The notes beneath the pieces are model-generated. The model was not told the origin of the DNA and ran no database searches. It saw nothing but the letters and a program-made list of their open reading frames with translations. The translations under genes and the position numbers were made by a program. Shown here one piece after another: positions 35,054 to 47,800 of a DNA stretch of 64,000 nucleotides (within the stretch, counting starts at the first letter, position 1; every line of letters begins with the position of its first letter). The stretch is from Sipunculus nudus (lineage: Eukaryota; Annelida; Sipuncula; Golfingiida; Sipunculidae), in the NCBI GenBank assembly GCA_026874595.1, contig CM049313.1:64488159-64552158 (forward strand), read 5' to 3'.

Positions 35054-36214
35054 AACAAGAGCAGTCGAAGATCTTTAAAGATTCATTGCCGCGATCTGCA
35101 GCGCCCTCCAATAGTGAAACTGGTAAGTATTTTTTTCTCTCATCAGTTAAAATCCAAATATACAAGGATCATCAATAATTTTTTTTTTACATATAACTCA
35201 GTAGATCACGTACCTCCGCCAAGGTAAGACAAAAGTACTGAGCCCCGCCCTTTTATCCGGTCCTTCGTAAAAAAAGTGATTGTGATCTTTTCTGACTCCA
35301 AAAAGTTTCATGGAGAGATGGTTTTTTGTTTTGCGTAGTCTTTCTAACGAAAAATAGTGATAACATAACCTCTGTCTCTTAACATATCCACGGGGGAGTG
35401 ATTCCATATTTATATTTTTTTATGCCTGGTGGTGTTCTGGAGAACATACTGAAGAAAAGTGTGCAATGAAAAGTATTTGTATCGGTAATAACACATTCAG
35501 AAGGTTTTTATTTTTGCAACGCTGATTTTTTTTCCACCACAATGACATTAATCAACACCATTAAGGTATACGCTGCAAAAGTTGTTATTGTATCTCCCTT
35601 ACGTGTATATTGCATATATTTTATTTATTTATTAACAAATTTACTAAAATTAATTTGCAGAGCAGGGAAAGTCGAAGACCATTGAGCAAGATTGGATGTC
35701 CCAATCTGCAGAGCCCTCTGTTGTTGAAGCTGGTAAGTATTTTTGTCAGTCATCTGTTCTGATCGTCATCAGGAAAGTGATATGCATATTGGAATATATC
35801 TGATCTCTGTGAACGACGTTCAGTAAGCAGATGTTATATTTAAATGTTCCGACTTTAGCTAACCCTTATTATAGTTTTACTTGATGATTGTATTAGTATC
35901 TCCACTTTTTCTCTCAGTGTAAGAAATACTTTATAACAACATATCAATTTATGTGATACTTTCATTAAAAAACCTTAATGTAAGTCATTATAGTTTTGAA
36001 AGTAATGTCTATGATATTAATAAAATAATATACAGAAATAATAAAAAAATATAGGTGTATTATCGGTCAGAGGAACTATTTCTCGCAGTGGTGACGTTGC
36101 TCTACTTTGCTCAACATTCATGTTGATTTTTGTGTATGTTTACAGAGCAGCAGCTGTTGAACACAAAAGACCAAGATTTTACCCGATCTTCAGCGCTCTC
36201 TATTGCCGATGCAG
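35054..36214 (+). other. Three repeated micro-exons of copy C
   Basis: Exons 35054-35122 (69 bp), 35661-35732 (72 bp) and 36146-36214 (69 bp) are all phase 1 at both ends. They start EQ and end RSAAPSNSETG, QSAEPSVVEAG and RSSALSIADAG. Donors are GTAAGT, GTAAGT and GTAAAT. They are clear duplicates of one ancestral exon. Confidence 0.75.
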
Positions 36215-38194
36215 GTAAATGTGGATGTTTAATCATTCTCTCTCACCCACCACGATGCAGTGGTTTAAGCAATAAAATGATTGTAATTGTCCCTTCCCCT
36301 CGGAGGTTTAGTTTTGTTAATAACTCATTACTGTATGTAAGTTCAGCTTTACATCATTTAATACATCAATGGGTAAATCATTTATAGTTTTCTTGGTACC
36401 TGTCTGTCTATTCTGTCAGCAGAATAAAATAAATAATTAAAACATTTAATCCTAAACGTATTTGTTAAGAAATTCTTCAGGATGAAAGGCCAATGTAACA
36501 TTCGATAACCTTAACTTAATTTAAAATAATGTATATGTTGCACTTAAAATCCCTTAATTTTCATTTATATTTTTCAGAGACTCAGACGTGTGGTACTCCG
36601 GCTGTTGTGAGCGATCTGTCCTGGGATAAAGATGTTCTTGTGTTTCTGCTTAACAAAAAAATAGATGAACTTGAAAGAGCTGGCGAGCCACTGTTAGAAC
36701 CAGTCATCGCGATGTGTAAACTTGTCAGAGATTATTTTGCTAAAGACCAGTGTAACGTTATAAAATCGAGCGATAATAGAGCGTACTCTGGAAGTATAGC
36801 CCTGTCTACGCCTGTGTGTCCTACACAGTCAGGAGTAACGTGTGATTCTTTGTCACTTGGAGAGGAAATTACAGAAAACCAAACCATTAAAACAAATGAC
36901 AGTCCAAGCGGTAACTCTTCCCATACAATAGAGGGTTCTCTTGGTGATACTTTATATGAATCAGGTGATACCTCTTTATCATTTCCCGTAAAATCAGAGG
37001 TCATCTGTGCCGCGTCATCATCGGATGCTGCTGCTAGGGATGGAACTAGACGGTCGCTAGGACAACGATTGATGCCTCGCTGTCACGATGACGACCTCCA
37101 TGACGATGGTCTGTCACTCACATGTGGTGAACGTTGTTGTCCAGAGACAGTCGATGCACGTGACGTCATGTCCACTGTGCATGATCCACTCATCTCTGGT
37201 GCTGACCTCTATGGTCTAGCTCGTGAGCTACCAATCAGCCCTGTCGAGTTGAGTGTGGACGAGATATTTAGTGATGATTTTAGGAGAAAGCCTTTGATCT
37301 CGCCTATTAATTACAGCGTCGCCGAGGCCTCACTTGAGACGCTCAGTACTGAACAGGCACCACAAGGACGGTCCGAAAACAAATCCAAAATGATGGTCAC
37401 AAAAACGCCCTATTCAACATTCGAACCAGCAACAAATTGTGATGAGAACGAACCTGTGTTAGTTACTGATATCTACCGGCAAGATCATACATTAAATGTG
37501 AATGCTTTGGATCCCTCCCGGCAAATAACATGTGATAACCATCTTCCTGCAGACGGCGCCACGGTTGCCGAGAACATTCCATTAATACACGTAAACCCGA
37601 GTCAAATTGTGTCTAACAAAGTTGTTACTTCTCCAGAATCTGTTCAACAGATGGCATTGCATAATCTGAAAGAACCACGTGACGTGTCAACAACAACTGC
37701 TACCAACATGTCCACCTTCACTAAAACCTTCGTGACGTCATCACTTGATGGACTGGCCTTAAACCTCGGTCTGAATAAACGCTTTCATAAGATGAAGGTA
37801 ACGTTCGTGTATCCACAACAACTCGAGCGCCCGGAAGTTGACGTCACAGTTCCACCAAGAAATCCTCTGCGCAGGCCAAGAGCTGTGACGACGTCACTTC
37901 AACATCGTCAGGTTCCGATTGTTGACGTCACAGTGATGTAATGAAAACCACTCCGCAGGCCAAGAGAGGTTAGTAACAATTGAACAGGGGGTTAATTGTG
38001 ACCGCATTTGCTTTGTTTATTATTTTTTCTTGCAAAATCCTCACTTTTTCTTGAATGTTAATATGTAATTATGCCTCAATGATTAACAATGATAAAAATA
38101 TAGAAAAGTGCTTACTCTGTCGTTATTTTGTCTTGTGTTAATCAACAAAACCCCTACAAAATTTTTGTTATCTTTGCAGCCTGTTCCCAACTAG

Positions 38195-38530
38195 CCCAAC
38201 TGCAAACCTGCGGAATGGGAGTAGTGTGAAGATGACTCACCAGACGGCGCTTCAACCGCTAGGTAGTGCGCGGCGGGCAACTTTGGTTGTGGAGATATTT
38301 ATGAGTTGCCTTATTGAAAATTATGACAAAAACATGTAGGACATATGATCTCGTGTATTAATCACAGTATATTACAGTTATTGTTGTTAATGCCTTTTTT
38401 AAAGTCACTGTTGTTACACATAACCACTCGTTACTTCTATACAATATCATTTGTGACCGCAGAGGTCTATCCACCAGGCCTAAAAATGAATGCAACACTA
38501 CAATCATTTATTCATTACACATTGCAACAA
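38195..38530 (+). other. Conserved 3' region of copy C
   Basis: GACTCACCAGACGGCGCTTC and later CAGTATATTACAGTTATTG and CTCGTTACTTCT match the region after the copy B stop on its minus strand. Part of the first block (CACCAGACGGCGCT) also occurs after copy A. It is probably 3' untranslated sequence. I find no clear AATAAA. Confidence 0.5.
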
Positions 38531-39930
38531 GTTTAGCGTTAGTATTTTAATATATTTCCGTGTAGTTTAAATTTTTAATAGGGCCAACCAGACTCTTATC
38601 GACCGAAATGTTAAAGTTATCCTTCCGCCGAATCATTACTTAATTTTGAACCAAATAGGGTCATCAGTGGTCAAACGAAACTAGCGCGGGACTAACTCAG
38701 ACAGAGGTGTTAAGAGCGCAGTAGAGACCCCTTGCGGAGAATGGTCACACTATTCCTGCCTACCTCTCACAGGCGCTGGTGAGCAGACCACTCATGACCT
38801 ACATCTTACTTGCTGTAAGTGGACAACATAGTTATACAAATGCTAGAATTTCCATGACGTTAACTGTTAACACATACACACACGGCAAACTGTTTATTTT
38901 TCACTCTATCAACTGTATTAACAATTTGTTAATTTGTTATTAATGAATACGTATATAAAATGTTTTCCTTCTTTATAATTTTGAGTGTAATGATCAATAT
39001 GTATGCTTATTCTTTTGAGTGAAAGAAATTTTAAGTGAATAAAGATGAATCCTCCATCAATTCTAATCCTTCCCGATATAAACTGGAAAAGTAGAATCTG
39101 TAATTGGGATGCAGAAGAAAGTAGGGTTGGTATCGCCGACAAATTCATATTGCAATATATTGCGATACCTGATAGCGTATTGCGATACGTATCATAATAT
39201 AAACACTCTATTAAATTTTAAGGAAACGACCGTTTTATACTTTTAACTATTAATTTGATTAAATAATAATATTCCTTTATCATATCTCGTATACCATCGG
39301 TTCATGTAGCAGACATGCATATTTTCAAAACATATATATATCAGGTCTTCTTGAACATTTCCCACTAAACGCCTAAAGACATGGAAGCGTCTTTCACCTA
39401 GAGGCTTTCATTAATCACAACCCATTTAAATGTCTAAATTAGCAACAGAAACGTTTTTTCTTAACAAAATAGCGAAAAATATCGATATTTGAAAACTATA
39501 TCGCAATATCAATATGCGCATCACCGTTTCGCGATACATCGATAATATCACGCAGCCAAAGAAGGAAGTCCATGAGGGATAGGGATCGAAAGGGGAGGGG
39601 ATGGAGGAGATTGATTTCAAACAAATATTCTTATATTTTGTCGGGTTTCAAACAATTATCCAGTAGTGACAGTTACAGAACTATGATCATGTACTTAGAC
39701 ATGTATTATTTTGAATAAAAGGTCCCAGTGCAAAATTATGATGACGGTCGTCCGTTCACATCTAATAGAAGTTCATCCTCATAAACTCACTTCTGTTGGT
39801 CCCACACTGATAAAAGTCGTGTTTTATTTTGCCTCCAAATATGATAACCCCGTCATCTTAAAGGCCCCTGTTTTTCACAGACTTAATAAACACGAGTTAA
39901 TAAATGCACCCCCTCTCCCCTTTCCATAAA
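38531..39930. other. Gene-free stretch
   Basis: AT-rich. Words such as ATTGCGATAC and CGCAATATC recur in inverted orientation around 39120-39200 and 39490-39560, hinting at a small inverted-repeat element whose ends I cannot fix. Confidence 0.35.
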
Positions 39931-41420
39931 ATGTCTAAAAACTGATAAAAGTGCCATATTGTTCACACCCTCCATCTTGCAATGTCTCTGAAACTGATAA
40001 ACCTGGTAAGTTCATTCTTCAAACCTTCCCCCTCCTACCTCTCTGCAAAAAATATTTTAAAACAATGCTGGAATAGTTCGCAAATCTGTGAGTTCATCTT
40101 CCTTCCAAGGTTCTCGGCCTACAAAAAAAAAAAATAAAAACTCCCGAAATCAGCCCCACCATTCTTTTTCAATGCCTGATGCAATGGCCTCAGCATTTCT
40201 CCAACTTCTCTGACTCAAAAATTGTAAACATTATTGAGTTCATCCCCGCCACACCTTTCTGCCTTTAAAAATTTAAAACAAAAACTTAAGTCAAAACCTC
40301 ATCATCAAACCCGACACTGCCCCCATTAAAATCATAAAAAAGGCTAAATGTTAAGACGACCCCCTGCCCCCTCCCCACCCCCACAAGTTAAAAAATTATA
40401 ATACGGTAGTTGGTTCTGCAACCTTCCCTACTTTCAAAAGTTATAAACAGTAATGAGTTCATCACCTCCCCACTCGCTCCCCAGTCCCGAAAATATTATA
40501 AAATAGTTATGCGTTCAGTCACCCTTGAAACCAAAATTACAATACAGTAGTAAGTTCGACACTTTCCCTTCCTTCTACCAAAAGTTGTAAACTCTAAATT
40601 ATAAACACTAGTGACCCCAACCCCGATTACGTTTCCCTAAAAAATAAACATTTACGAGTTCACGTCATCCGCTCCCTCATCTCTGTCTAAAAGATTATAA
40701 ATGTTAATGAGTGCATCCCCCCATGCTTCTCATGCTTACATTAACTTGTAAAAGAAATTATGTGTTGAGGCCCAACCTCCGCCCTAAAAATATAATAGAT
40801 CAATAAGTTCAGCACCTTTCCCCCTTCCCTGCCTAAAAAAAGATAAACCGTAATGAGTTTAACCCCTGCGTTTCCATGCATCGTTTAAACTAATAACAAA
40901 AGTCGTCAGTCCGAACCCCAACCCCCCCCCCCCCCCCCCAACCCTTCAAAGCCTACAAAATGCTTAAACAGTCTTACGTTCAGAGCCCCCCCCCCCCCCA
41001 AACACACACACACTCACACTTCCGTGCCTACATAAATCATAATACCGTCAAGAGCTTATCCGCCGCCCCCTCTTTCCAAAAATATATAAAAAAAGTTATG
41101 AGTTCAGCCCCCGCTAATAAAAATTTAATAAAGTAATGGGGTTTAGCATCACACGAGTTCAGCCTTCCAAAGTTCCCTGCCAACAAATGATTTTAAAAAA
41201 AAAAGTCATGGTTGCCCCCCCCCCCCCCCCCATCTTAATCCCTCCCTGATCAGATAAGAAAAAGTCATGTTTGTCCAAACCCCCCCTTCCCAGCCCTATA
41301 AAACAATCATACGTTCAGCACCGCCCCCCCCCCCCAACCCTTAAAAATATAAAAGAGTGATAAATTACCCCCCCCCCCCCCCGCTAAACTTCCCCCATCC
41401 CTTCTAGAAAAATATTATTA
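39931..41420. repeat. C-rich degenerate minisatellite
   Basis: About 25-30 diverged units of roughly 45-60 bp with the core TTATAAACAGTAATGAGTTCA, then C-rich sequence and CCTGCCTA.AAA. This is the reverse complement of the G-rich units at 8.4-12.5 kb. C-runs of 9-19 bases recur (near 40925, 40988, 41216, 41318, 41370). It lies downstream of copy C, as the G-rich array lies downstream of copy B, in the same orientation relative to the gene. Confidence 0.65.
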
Positions 41421-42720
41421 TTTTTATTGTTATTATTGTTGGTATTTATATAGCGCTACTTCCAGAAAAAAATCCTGCGCTATAGCGCTGTACAATAGAA
41501 AGCATAAAAGCTACAGTAAAACGTGGCTTTTATTATGAAACTCTTAACTAAGAAAAGTAAGAATGATAAAATTCGTTCATGTAAGAGTTTAAATGTAGTA
41601 TGATTTAAGTGTATTCGTTTTAAAACGCGGTTTAAAAAGTAACTAAAGAGCCGGAGCAACTGTTCTTAAACATTTCTCCTCGGTTGTAACAGTCCTGGTC
41701 GTCGGTGTTGCCATCAAGCCCTTTTTTTTGCAGAACGCAGTGACCTTGATGGAATATATTTAACAAGACGATCCCGTATACATGTGGGGCTAGACCGTTC
41801 AATGCTTTGTAGATATATAGAGATTAATCTTATACCGAAATTGTAATTCAATAATGAGTAGACAGTAATTGTCCCCCACCAGCTTCCTATAGCGTTCTAT
41901 ATATAAAAAAAATTTGCATCAGTTTACCCTTTACCCCTTTTATCATGCCTCCCAATAAGTAATAATTTGATTAAACAAATGTAATATTGATGAATACTTT
42001 ATTTCTATACACTATTGAAACATCGCGTGTAGGCACTGGACTTAGAATTGCCCCCCCCCCCCCTATGGTTTAAGAAGTAAATCAGGTTTGCGTAAGACTG
42101 TCATTGTGACACATACGGCATGCAGGGGGAGCAAACATTTTCTAAGAATAGAAATGCATAATTCATTTTGATTGAATTCATGGGACAGTGAATAATAGCT
42201 ACAGACTGTGCCAGGCATTAAGAGGTGTCAGCGAGATATGGATGGCGTGCGGCTCGTGGGAGTGGTTCAGACTGATGTGGTCTGGATGGGCACGCCGGTT
42301 TATACAAAGCATGGTCTGCATGGACGCGGTCGTTTCACGAAAACAAAAATTTTACATATTATCTGAATTTTACTATATTTCACTGTTTTATTGAAGAAAA
42401 AAGCGTATATCGTGACCGACGGGCGGGTATATTTCGATGTACGGTATGTTTACAAAATCCTTGAAACTTGTAACTGAATATCCTGGTAGGTTAATAAAAA
42501 ATCTCCTAGGATACCTGAAATAAGGTCACTGCAACCTATATACTCCGAGTTATGGGACTTGTAAGTAACCCCCCAAAATAATATAAACAAATATACAAAA
42601 CATCCAGGATCTTGATAATTAATGCATGGATTACCATGAAACTTGCCTTGAATATTTGCTATGACTAGTTTTGCTAGTTCCCGAAATCTGGTGAGGCCAC
42701 CTGTTTTTTCTCTAATAATA
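41421..42720. other. Gene-free stretch
   Basis: Contains TTTATATAGCGCTACTTCC followed by an inverted GCGCTATAGCGC (about 41445-41490), probably part of a dispersed repeat. There is a C-run at 42051-42063. No coding evidence. Confidence 0.35.
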
Positions 42721-42739
42721 ACGATTTTTTTTCTGTTTT

Positions 42740-43115
42740 TGAGACCATCACAAGATAGCAGTTAAGCCAGTTTTTCAGCTGTTGTTTCATCTAGTGTATT
42801 GAAACCAAGTGTGTTTATTGATTATGACTGTTTTTTCCAGTTCCTGAAGACTGGTGGCGCCACTTGTATTTTGGTCTATTTTATGTATTTTTTCCTTTAC
42901 TTTGAGACTGCCAAATTATATTGATACTATCATATTCGCAACTGTGGTTTCATCTGTGTCCTGAAACCATGTGTGTTAATTAGGGCCCTTGTATTTTTTC
43001 TCTTTTTTTTAAATGCATTTTTCTCTTTATTGTGAGACTGCCAAATTATATTGATACTATAAGATTCGCAACTGTGGTTTCATCTGTGTCATGAAACCTT
43101 GTGTGTTTTTAGGGC
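42740..43115 (+). repeat. Three-copy diverged tandem repeat (~130-160 bp)
   Basis: GAGACTGCCAAATTATATTG begins two close copies at 42904 and 43034, each followed by CAACTGTGGTTTCATCTGTG and TGAAACC. A more diverged copy begins near 42742 (GAGACCATCACAAG). Confidence 0.7.
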
Positions 43116-43149
43116 CCACCTTGAATAAGCAGATGCCCTTTATCAATCA

Positions 43150-43210
43150 CCCTGTCCGTCCGTCCGTCCGTTAGTTTCTCTGTATGTCCGTTTAATTTGT
43201 TACTTGATAA
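43150..43210 (+). repeat. (GTCC)n short tract
   Basis: Four to five GTCC units embedded in a longer stretch with a repeat-like appearance. A similar GTCC-rich tract occurs at about 51655-51700 inside the LTR element. Confidence 0.6.
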
Positions 43211-43489
43211 TTAATAACTCCAATTTGGATTGACATATGGATTTCAAACTTGACTTATATAATGCCCAGCGCTAACGCAAGAATAGGATTTTTAAGGATA
43301 AGGAATATCAAAAAGGTTACTATTTCATTTAATTAAAAAAGCAGTTTTGATTATCGATACAAAGATAAATGAGCTTATTTTATTTACGGGGGAAATTCTT
43401 TTATTTATAATAAAGTACTATCTGAAATTAATATCACGATTCTCGTATATAAAAGAACTGCAAAAATCTGCAAGATGTGCCACACGTAA

Positions 43490-43600
43490 TGGGGTAGGAC
43501 GTCGCTTAGTGGTTAAGGCGTTCGCTGCTGAAAGTCCTCGGTTCGAACCCGGCCGGTGCCTTAATGGGATAATGGTAAAATCTCGTTATAGAATCTCAGA
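43490..43600 (+). mobile_element. tRNA-derived SINE head
   Basis: A-box-like CGCTTAGTGGTTAAGGCG and B-box GGTTCGAACCC are spaced as in a Ser-like tRNA. The acceptor ends do not pair and no CCA-proximal stem forms. Unrelated sequence continues to perhaps 43790, so this is read as a SINE, right end unknown. Confidence 0.6.
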
Positions 43601-43999
43601 GATCCGCTCCTTAAGGTCTTAAGGACAAGTTATGATTTCTGGATTATTCCTTACCCCGAGCATATAAAACCTGAAACCCAGGAGATTTTATGATAATTTG
43701 TCATTCTTATCATATGGATACCTTTATCCTTGCTGAATAGACAGTGCCACCAACAGGCCATGGACATTTCCTTTTAAGAAAAGAAAGAAGTGCCGCACGT
43801 TGAGCACAGCACGCGATGCGTGACAATGAGATCTATGGGCCAACATATATTTATGTTGAACTTTTGTTGTTTTTGTAAAATACACTTAACCGTTTGTCTT
43901 TATAAACATTGACAAACAGACGAATGTGGCAATAATATTTAAGCAATACCATCCTTTTTATGTCTTTCGTATATAATCATTTAAAATGAAACATCACAG

Positions 44000-44660
44000 A
44001 AAAAACATATGCTATATCCACATTTCACTGACGGACTGCTTCAACCAGTGATGATGATGATAACAACCGTGAAGTGGATTTTGAAAAGAGATTATTATTA
44101 TAATGACAATGAGAGTGATACTGTTGAGATGATGATGGCGGAGGAAATGTTGACAATCGAAGTTATAAAAAAAAACAATGGGAGAGTTAGTTGTAAGATG
44201 ATGATGGTGATGAATCGATGATTGTGATAGCCGTGAAGCCGATAATGACTTTAATGGAATTATTATATGGACAATGGGAGTGATTGTGGTGAGATAATGA
44301 TTATTATTATTTATGACGGCCTTGAAGTCAATGTTAAAAATAGAAATTATAATATCGAAAATGGTAGTGACAGTGATAAGATGTAGCTTCATATTGTGTT
44401 AAGCGGTGATGACGAAGTTGATAGTGATGAGGGTGAAATGAATAAAAAAATATATTTATACTAAAATAACTAATGGTGATGGTACTATGAAGCGTGGAGG
44501 TGCGTCGGCTATGATATTGATCACAGTGCCAGGAATGGATATGGGATTATGATGCTGGTGATGACGAATCTTGTAATGGTGTTTAGGTCACTGATGGCCT
44601 AATAATAATAAAAAAAGATGATGGCTGGCGAGCAATATTAATTCTGATGATAACAATGGA
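44000..44660. repeat. GAT-rich imperfect simple sequence
   Basis: GATGATGATG, GATGATGGTG and related words recur. The His-rich and Asp-rich frames over it come from composition. Confidence 0.6.
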
Positions 44661-44828
44661 AATGATGATGAAACAGTAACTAATTCCTACACAGGATAAA
44701 CCTCTACCACTCACACTTGTGTTAAGGGCTTGTGACCTTCAGTTACCGAGGTATCTGGCGTGTTTACTAGGGGGTTATCCTTTTTATGGACGAGATGGGA
44801 GTGATTGTCAATACCGCAACAAAGTGTA

Positions 44829-47800
44829 CATTTGATTGAGTCGGGTTTGTAAACCTACGCCCTTCTCAGTTTTCAATCTGACTAAAACGACTGTTTAACC
44901 TAGGCCTCATCTCGACATAATTTTTTATTGAGACGGGCCTTGAAACCTACGCCCTTCTCAATCTTTAGTTTGACCGAGGCGGATTTTATCCTTGGCCTCA
45001 TCTCGTGTAAATGTTTGAGAAGACTTTAACCTACGCCCTTCTCAATCTTTAGTTTGACCGAGGCGGATATTTACCCTTGGCCTCATCTCGTGTGAATGTT
45101 TGAGACGGGTCTTTTAAACCTCCCCCTTCTCAATCTTTAGTTTGACCGAGGTGGATATTTAACCTGGGCCCCATCTTGTGTATATTTGATTGAGACGGGT
45201 CTTTAACCTACGCCCTTCTAAATATTTCATCTGACCGAGGCGGCTGTTTATCCTGAGCCCCATCTTATGTATATTAGATTGAGACGGGTCTTTAAACCTA
45301 CGCCCGTCACAATCTTTTGACTGAGGCGGCTGTTTAACCTGGGCCTGATCTCGTCCGAATATTTGATTGAGACATGTCTCTAACCTACGCCCTTCTCAAT
45401 CTTTAATTTGACTCAGGCGGCTGTTTATCCTGAGCCCCATCATGTATATATTTGATTGACACGGGTCTTTAACCTAATCCCTTCTCAATCTTTAATTTGA
45501 CTGAGGCTGTTTACCCTTGGCCTCATCTCTGTAAATATTTGAGACGGGTCTTTAAACCTACGTCCTTCACAATCTTTAATTTGACAGAGGCGGCTGTTTA
45601 ACCTGGGCTTCATCTCGTCCGAATATTTGATTGAGATGTGTCTTTAACCTACGCCCTTCTCAATCTTTAATATGCCTGAGGCGGCTGTTTATCTTGAGCC
45701 CCATCTTGTATATATTTGATTGAGACGGCTATTTAAACCTACGCCCTTCTCAATCTTTAATTTGATTGAGGCTGTTTAGCCTTGGCATCATCTCGTGTAA
45801 ATATTTGAGACGGGTCTTTTACCTACGCCCTTCTCAATCTATAATTTGACTGAGGCTGTTTACCCTTGGCCTCATTTCTGTTAATATTTGAGACGGGTCT
45901 TTAAACCAACACCCTTCTTAATCTTTAATTTGACTGAGGCGGCTGTTTATCCTGAGCCCCATCTTGTAAATATTTGAATGAGACGGGTCTTTAAACTTAC
46001 GCCCTTCTAAATCTTTAATTTGACTGAGGCTGTTTACCCTTGGCCTCATCTCGTGTATATGTTTGAGACGGGTCTTTAAACCTACGCCCTTCGCAATTTA
46101 AATTTTAACTGAGGCGGCTGTTTCGCCTGGGCCTGATCTCGTCCGAATATTTGATTGAGACATGTCTTTAACCTTCGCCCTTCTCAATCTTTAATTTGAC
46201 TAAGGCATCTGTTTACCCTGAGCCCCATCTTGTATATATTTGATTGAGACGGGTCTTTAAACCTACACCCTTCTCAAATTTTAATTTGACTGAGGCTGTT
46301 TACCCTTGGCATCATCTCGTGTAAATATTTGAGACGGGTCTTTAACCTACGCCCTTTTCAATCTATAATTTGACTGTGACTGTTTACCCTTGGCCTCATT
46401 TCTGTTAATATTTGAGACGGGTCTTTAAACCTACACCCTTCTCAATCTTTAATTTGACTGAGGCGGCTGTTTATCCTGAGCCCCATCTTGTAAATATTTG
46501 AATGCGACGGGTCTTTAAACTTACGCCCTTCTAAATCTTTAATTTGACTGAGGCTGTTTACCCTTGGCCTCATCTCGTGTATATGTTTGAGACGGGTCTT
46601 TAAACCTACGCCCTTCGCAATTTAAATTTTAACTGAGGCGGCTGTTTCGCCTGGGCCTGATCTCGTCCGAATATTTGATTGAGACATGTCTTTAACCTAC
46701 GCCCTTCTCAATCTTTAATTTGACTGAGGCAGCTGTTTATCCTGAGCCCCATCTTGTATATATTTGATTGAGACGGGTCTTTAAACCTACGCCCTTCTCA
46801 ATCTTTAATTTGACTGAGACGACTGTTTAACCTGGGCCTGATCTCGTCCGAATATTTGATTACGAAGGGTCTCTAAACCTACGCCCTTCTCAATCTTTAA
46901 ATTGACTGAGGCTGTTAAGCCTTGGCCTCATCTCGTGTTAATGTTTGAGACGGGTCTTTAAACCTACGCCCTTCGCAATTTTTAATTTAACTGAGGCGGC
47001 TGTTTAACCTGGGCCTGATATCTTACGAATATTTGATTGAGACAGGTAAAAAAAACCTACGCCCTTCACAATCTTTTATTTGACTGAGGCAGCTGTTTCT
47101 CCTTGGCCTCATCACGTGTAAATATTTGAGACGGGTCTTTAAACCTACGCCCTTCGCAATTTTTAATTTGACTGAGGCGGCTTTGAAACCAGGGCTCATC
47201 TCGTGAGCATATTTGATTGAGACGGAATTTAAACCTACGACTTCTCAAACCTTTATTGGACCGAGGCGGCTGTTTATCCTTGGCCTCATCTCTTGAAATG
47301 TTTGAGACGGGTCTTTAAACCAACGCCCTTCTCAATCTTAAATTTGACTGAGGAGGCTGTTTAACCTGGGCCCCATATTGTGTATTTTTGATTGAGACGG
47401 GTCTTTAACCTACGCACTTCTCAATTTTTCATTTGACCGAGGCGGCTGTTTATCCTGAGCCCCATCTTACAAGTGTATATTTGATTGAGACGGGTCTTTT
47501 ACCTACGCCCTTCTCAATCTTTAATTTGTCTGAGGCTGTTTACCCTTGTCCTCATCTCGTGTTAATATTTGAGACGGGGTTTGACCTACGCCCTTCTCAA
47601 CATTTATTTTGACCGAGGCGGATATATATCCTTGGCCTCATCACGTGTAAATATTTGAGACGGGTCTTTAAACCTACGCCCTTCGCAATTTTTAATTTGA
47701 CTGAGGCGGCTTTGAAACCAGGGCTCATCTCGTGAGCATATTTGATTGAGACGGAATTTAAACCTACGACTTCTCAAACCTTTATTGGACCGAGGCGGCT

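Larger units (their letters stand above)
32062..38194 (+). pseudogene. Gene copy C of an unrecognised three-copy family (disrupted)
   Basis: Exon 1 is non-coding and ends at 32141. Exon 2 is 33850-34776 with the ATG at 34112. Three micro-exons follow: 35054-35122, 35661-35732 and 36146-36214. The large exon starts at 36578. Its stop (TAA, 37939-37941) is followed at once by a TGA, where copy B reads AAA CGA. The former donor survives at 37968 (AGAGAG|GTTAGT), and the last exon begins at 38180 with CCTGTTCCCAAC and an early TAG. Exon 2 also has a one-base gain in an A-run near 34395, so the N-terminal frame (34112-34489) and the downstream frame (34203-34776) do not join. The frameshift alone could be a homopolymer sequencing error. 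The twin stop codons are substitutions and remove only the last ~10-25 residues. Copy C has one more micro-exon than A or B. Confidence 0.7.

Noticed and set aside
43490-43563. Functional tRNA gene
   Set aside because: A and B boxes are good, but the acceptor ends do not pair and unrelated sequence continues, so a SINE head is more likely.
44012-44392. His/Ile-rich minus-strand open frame
   Set aside because: It is the antisense of a GAT-rich simple sequence.
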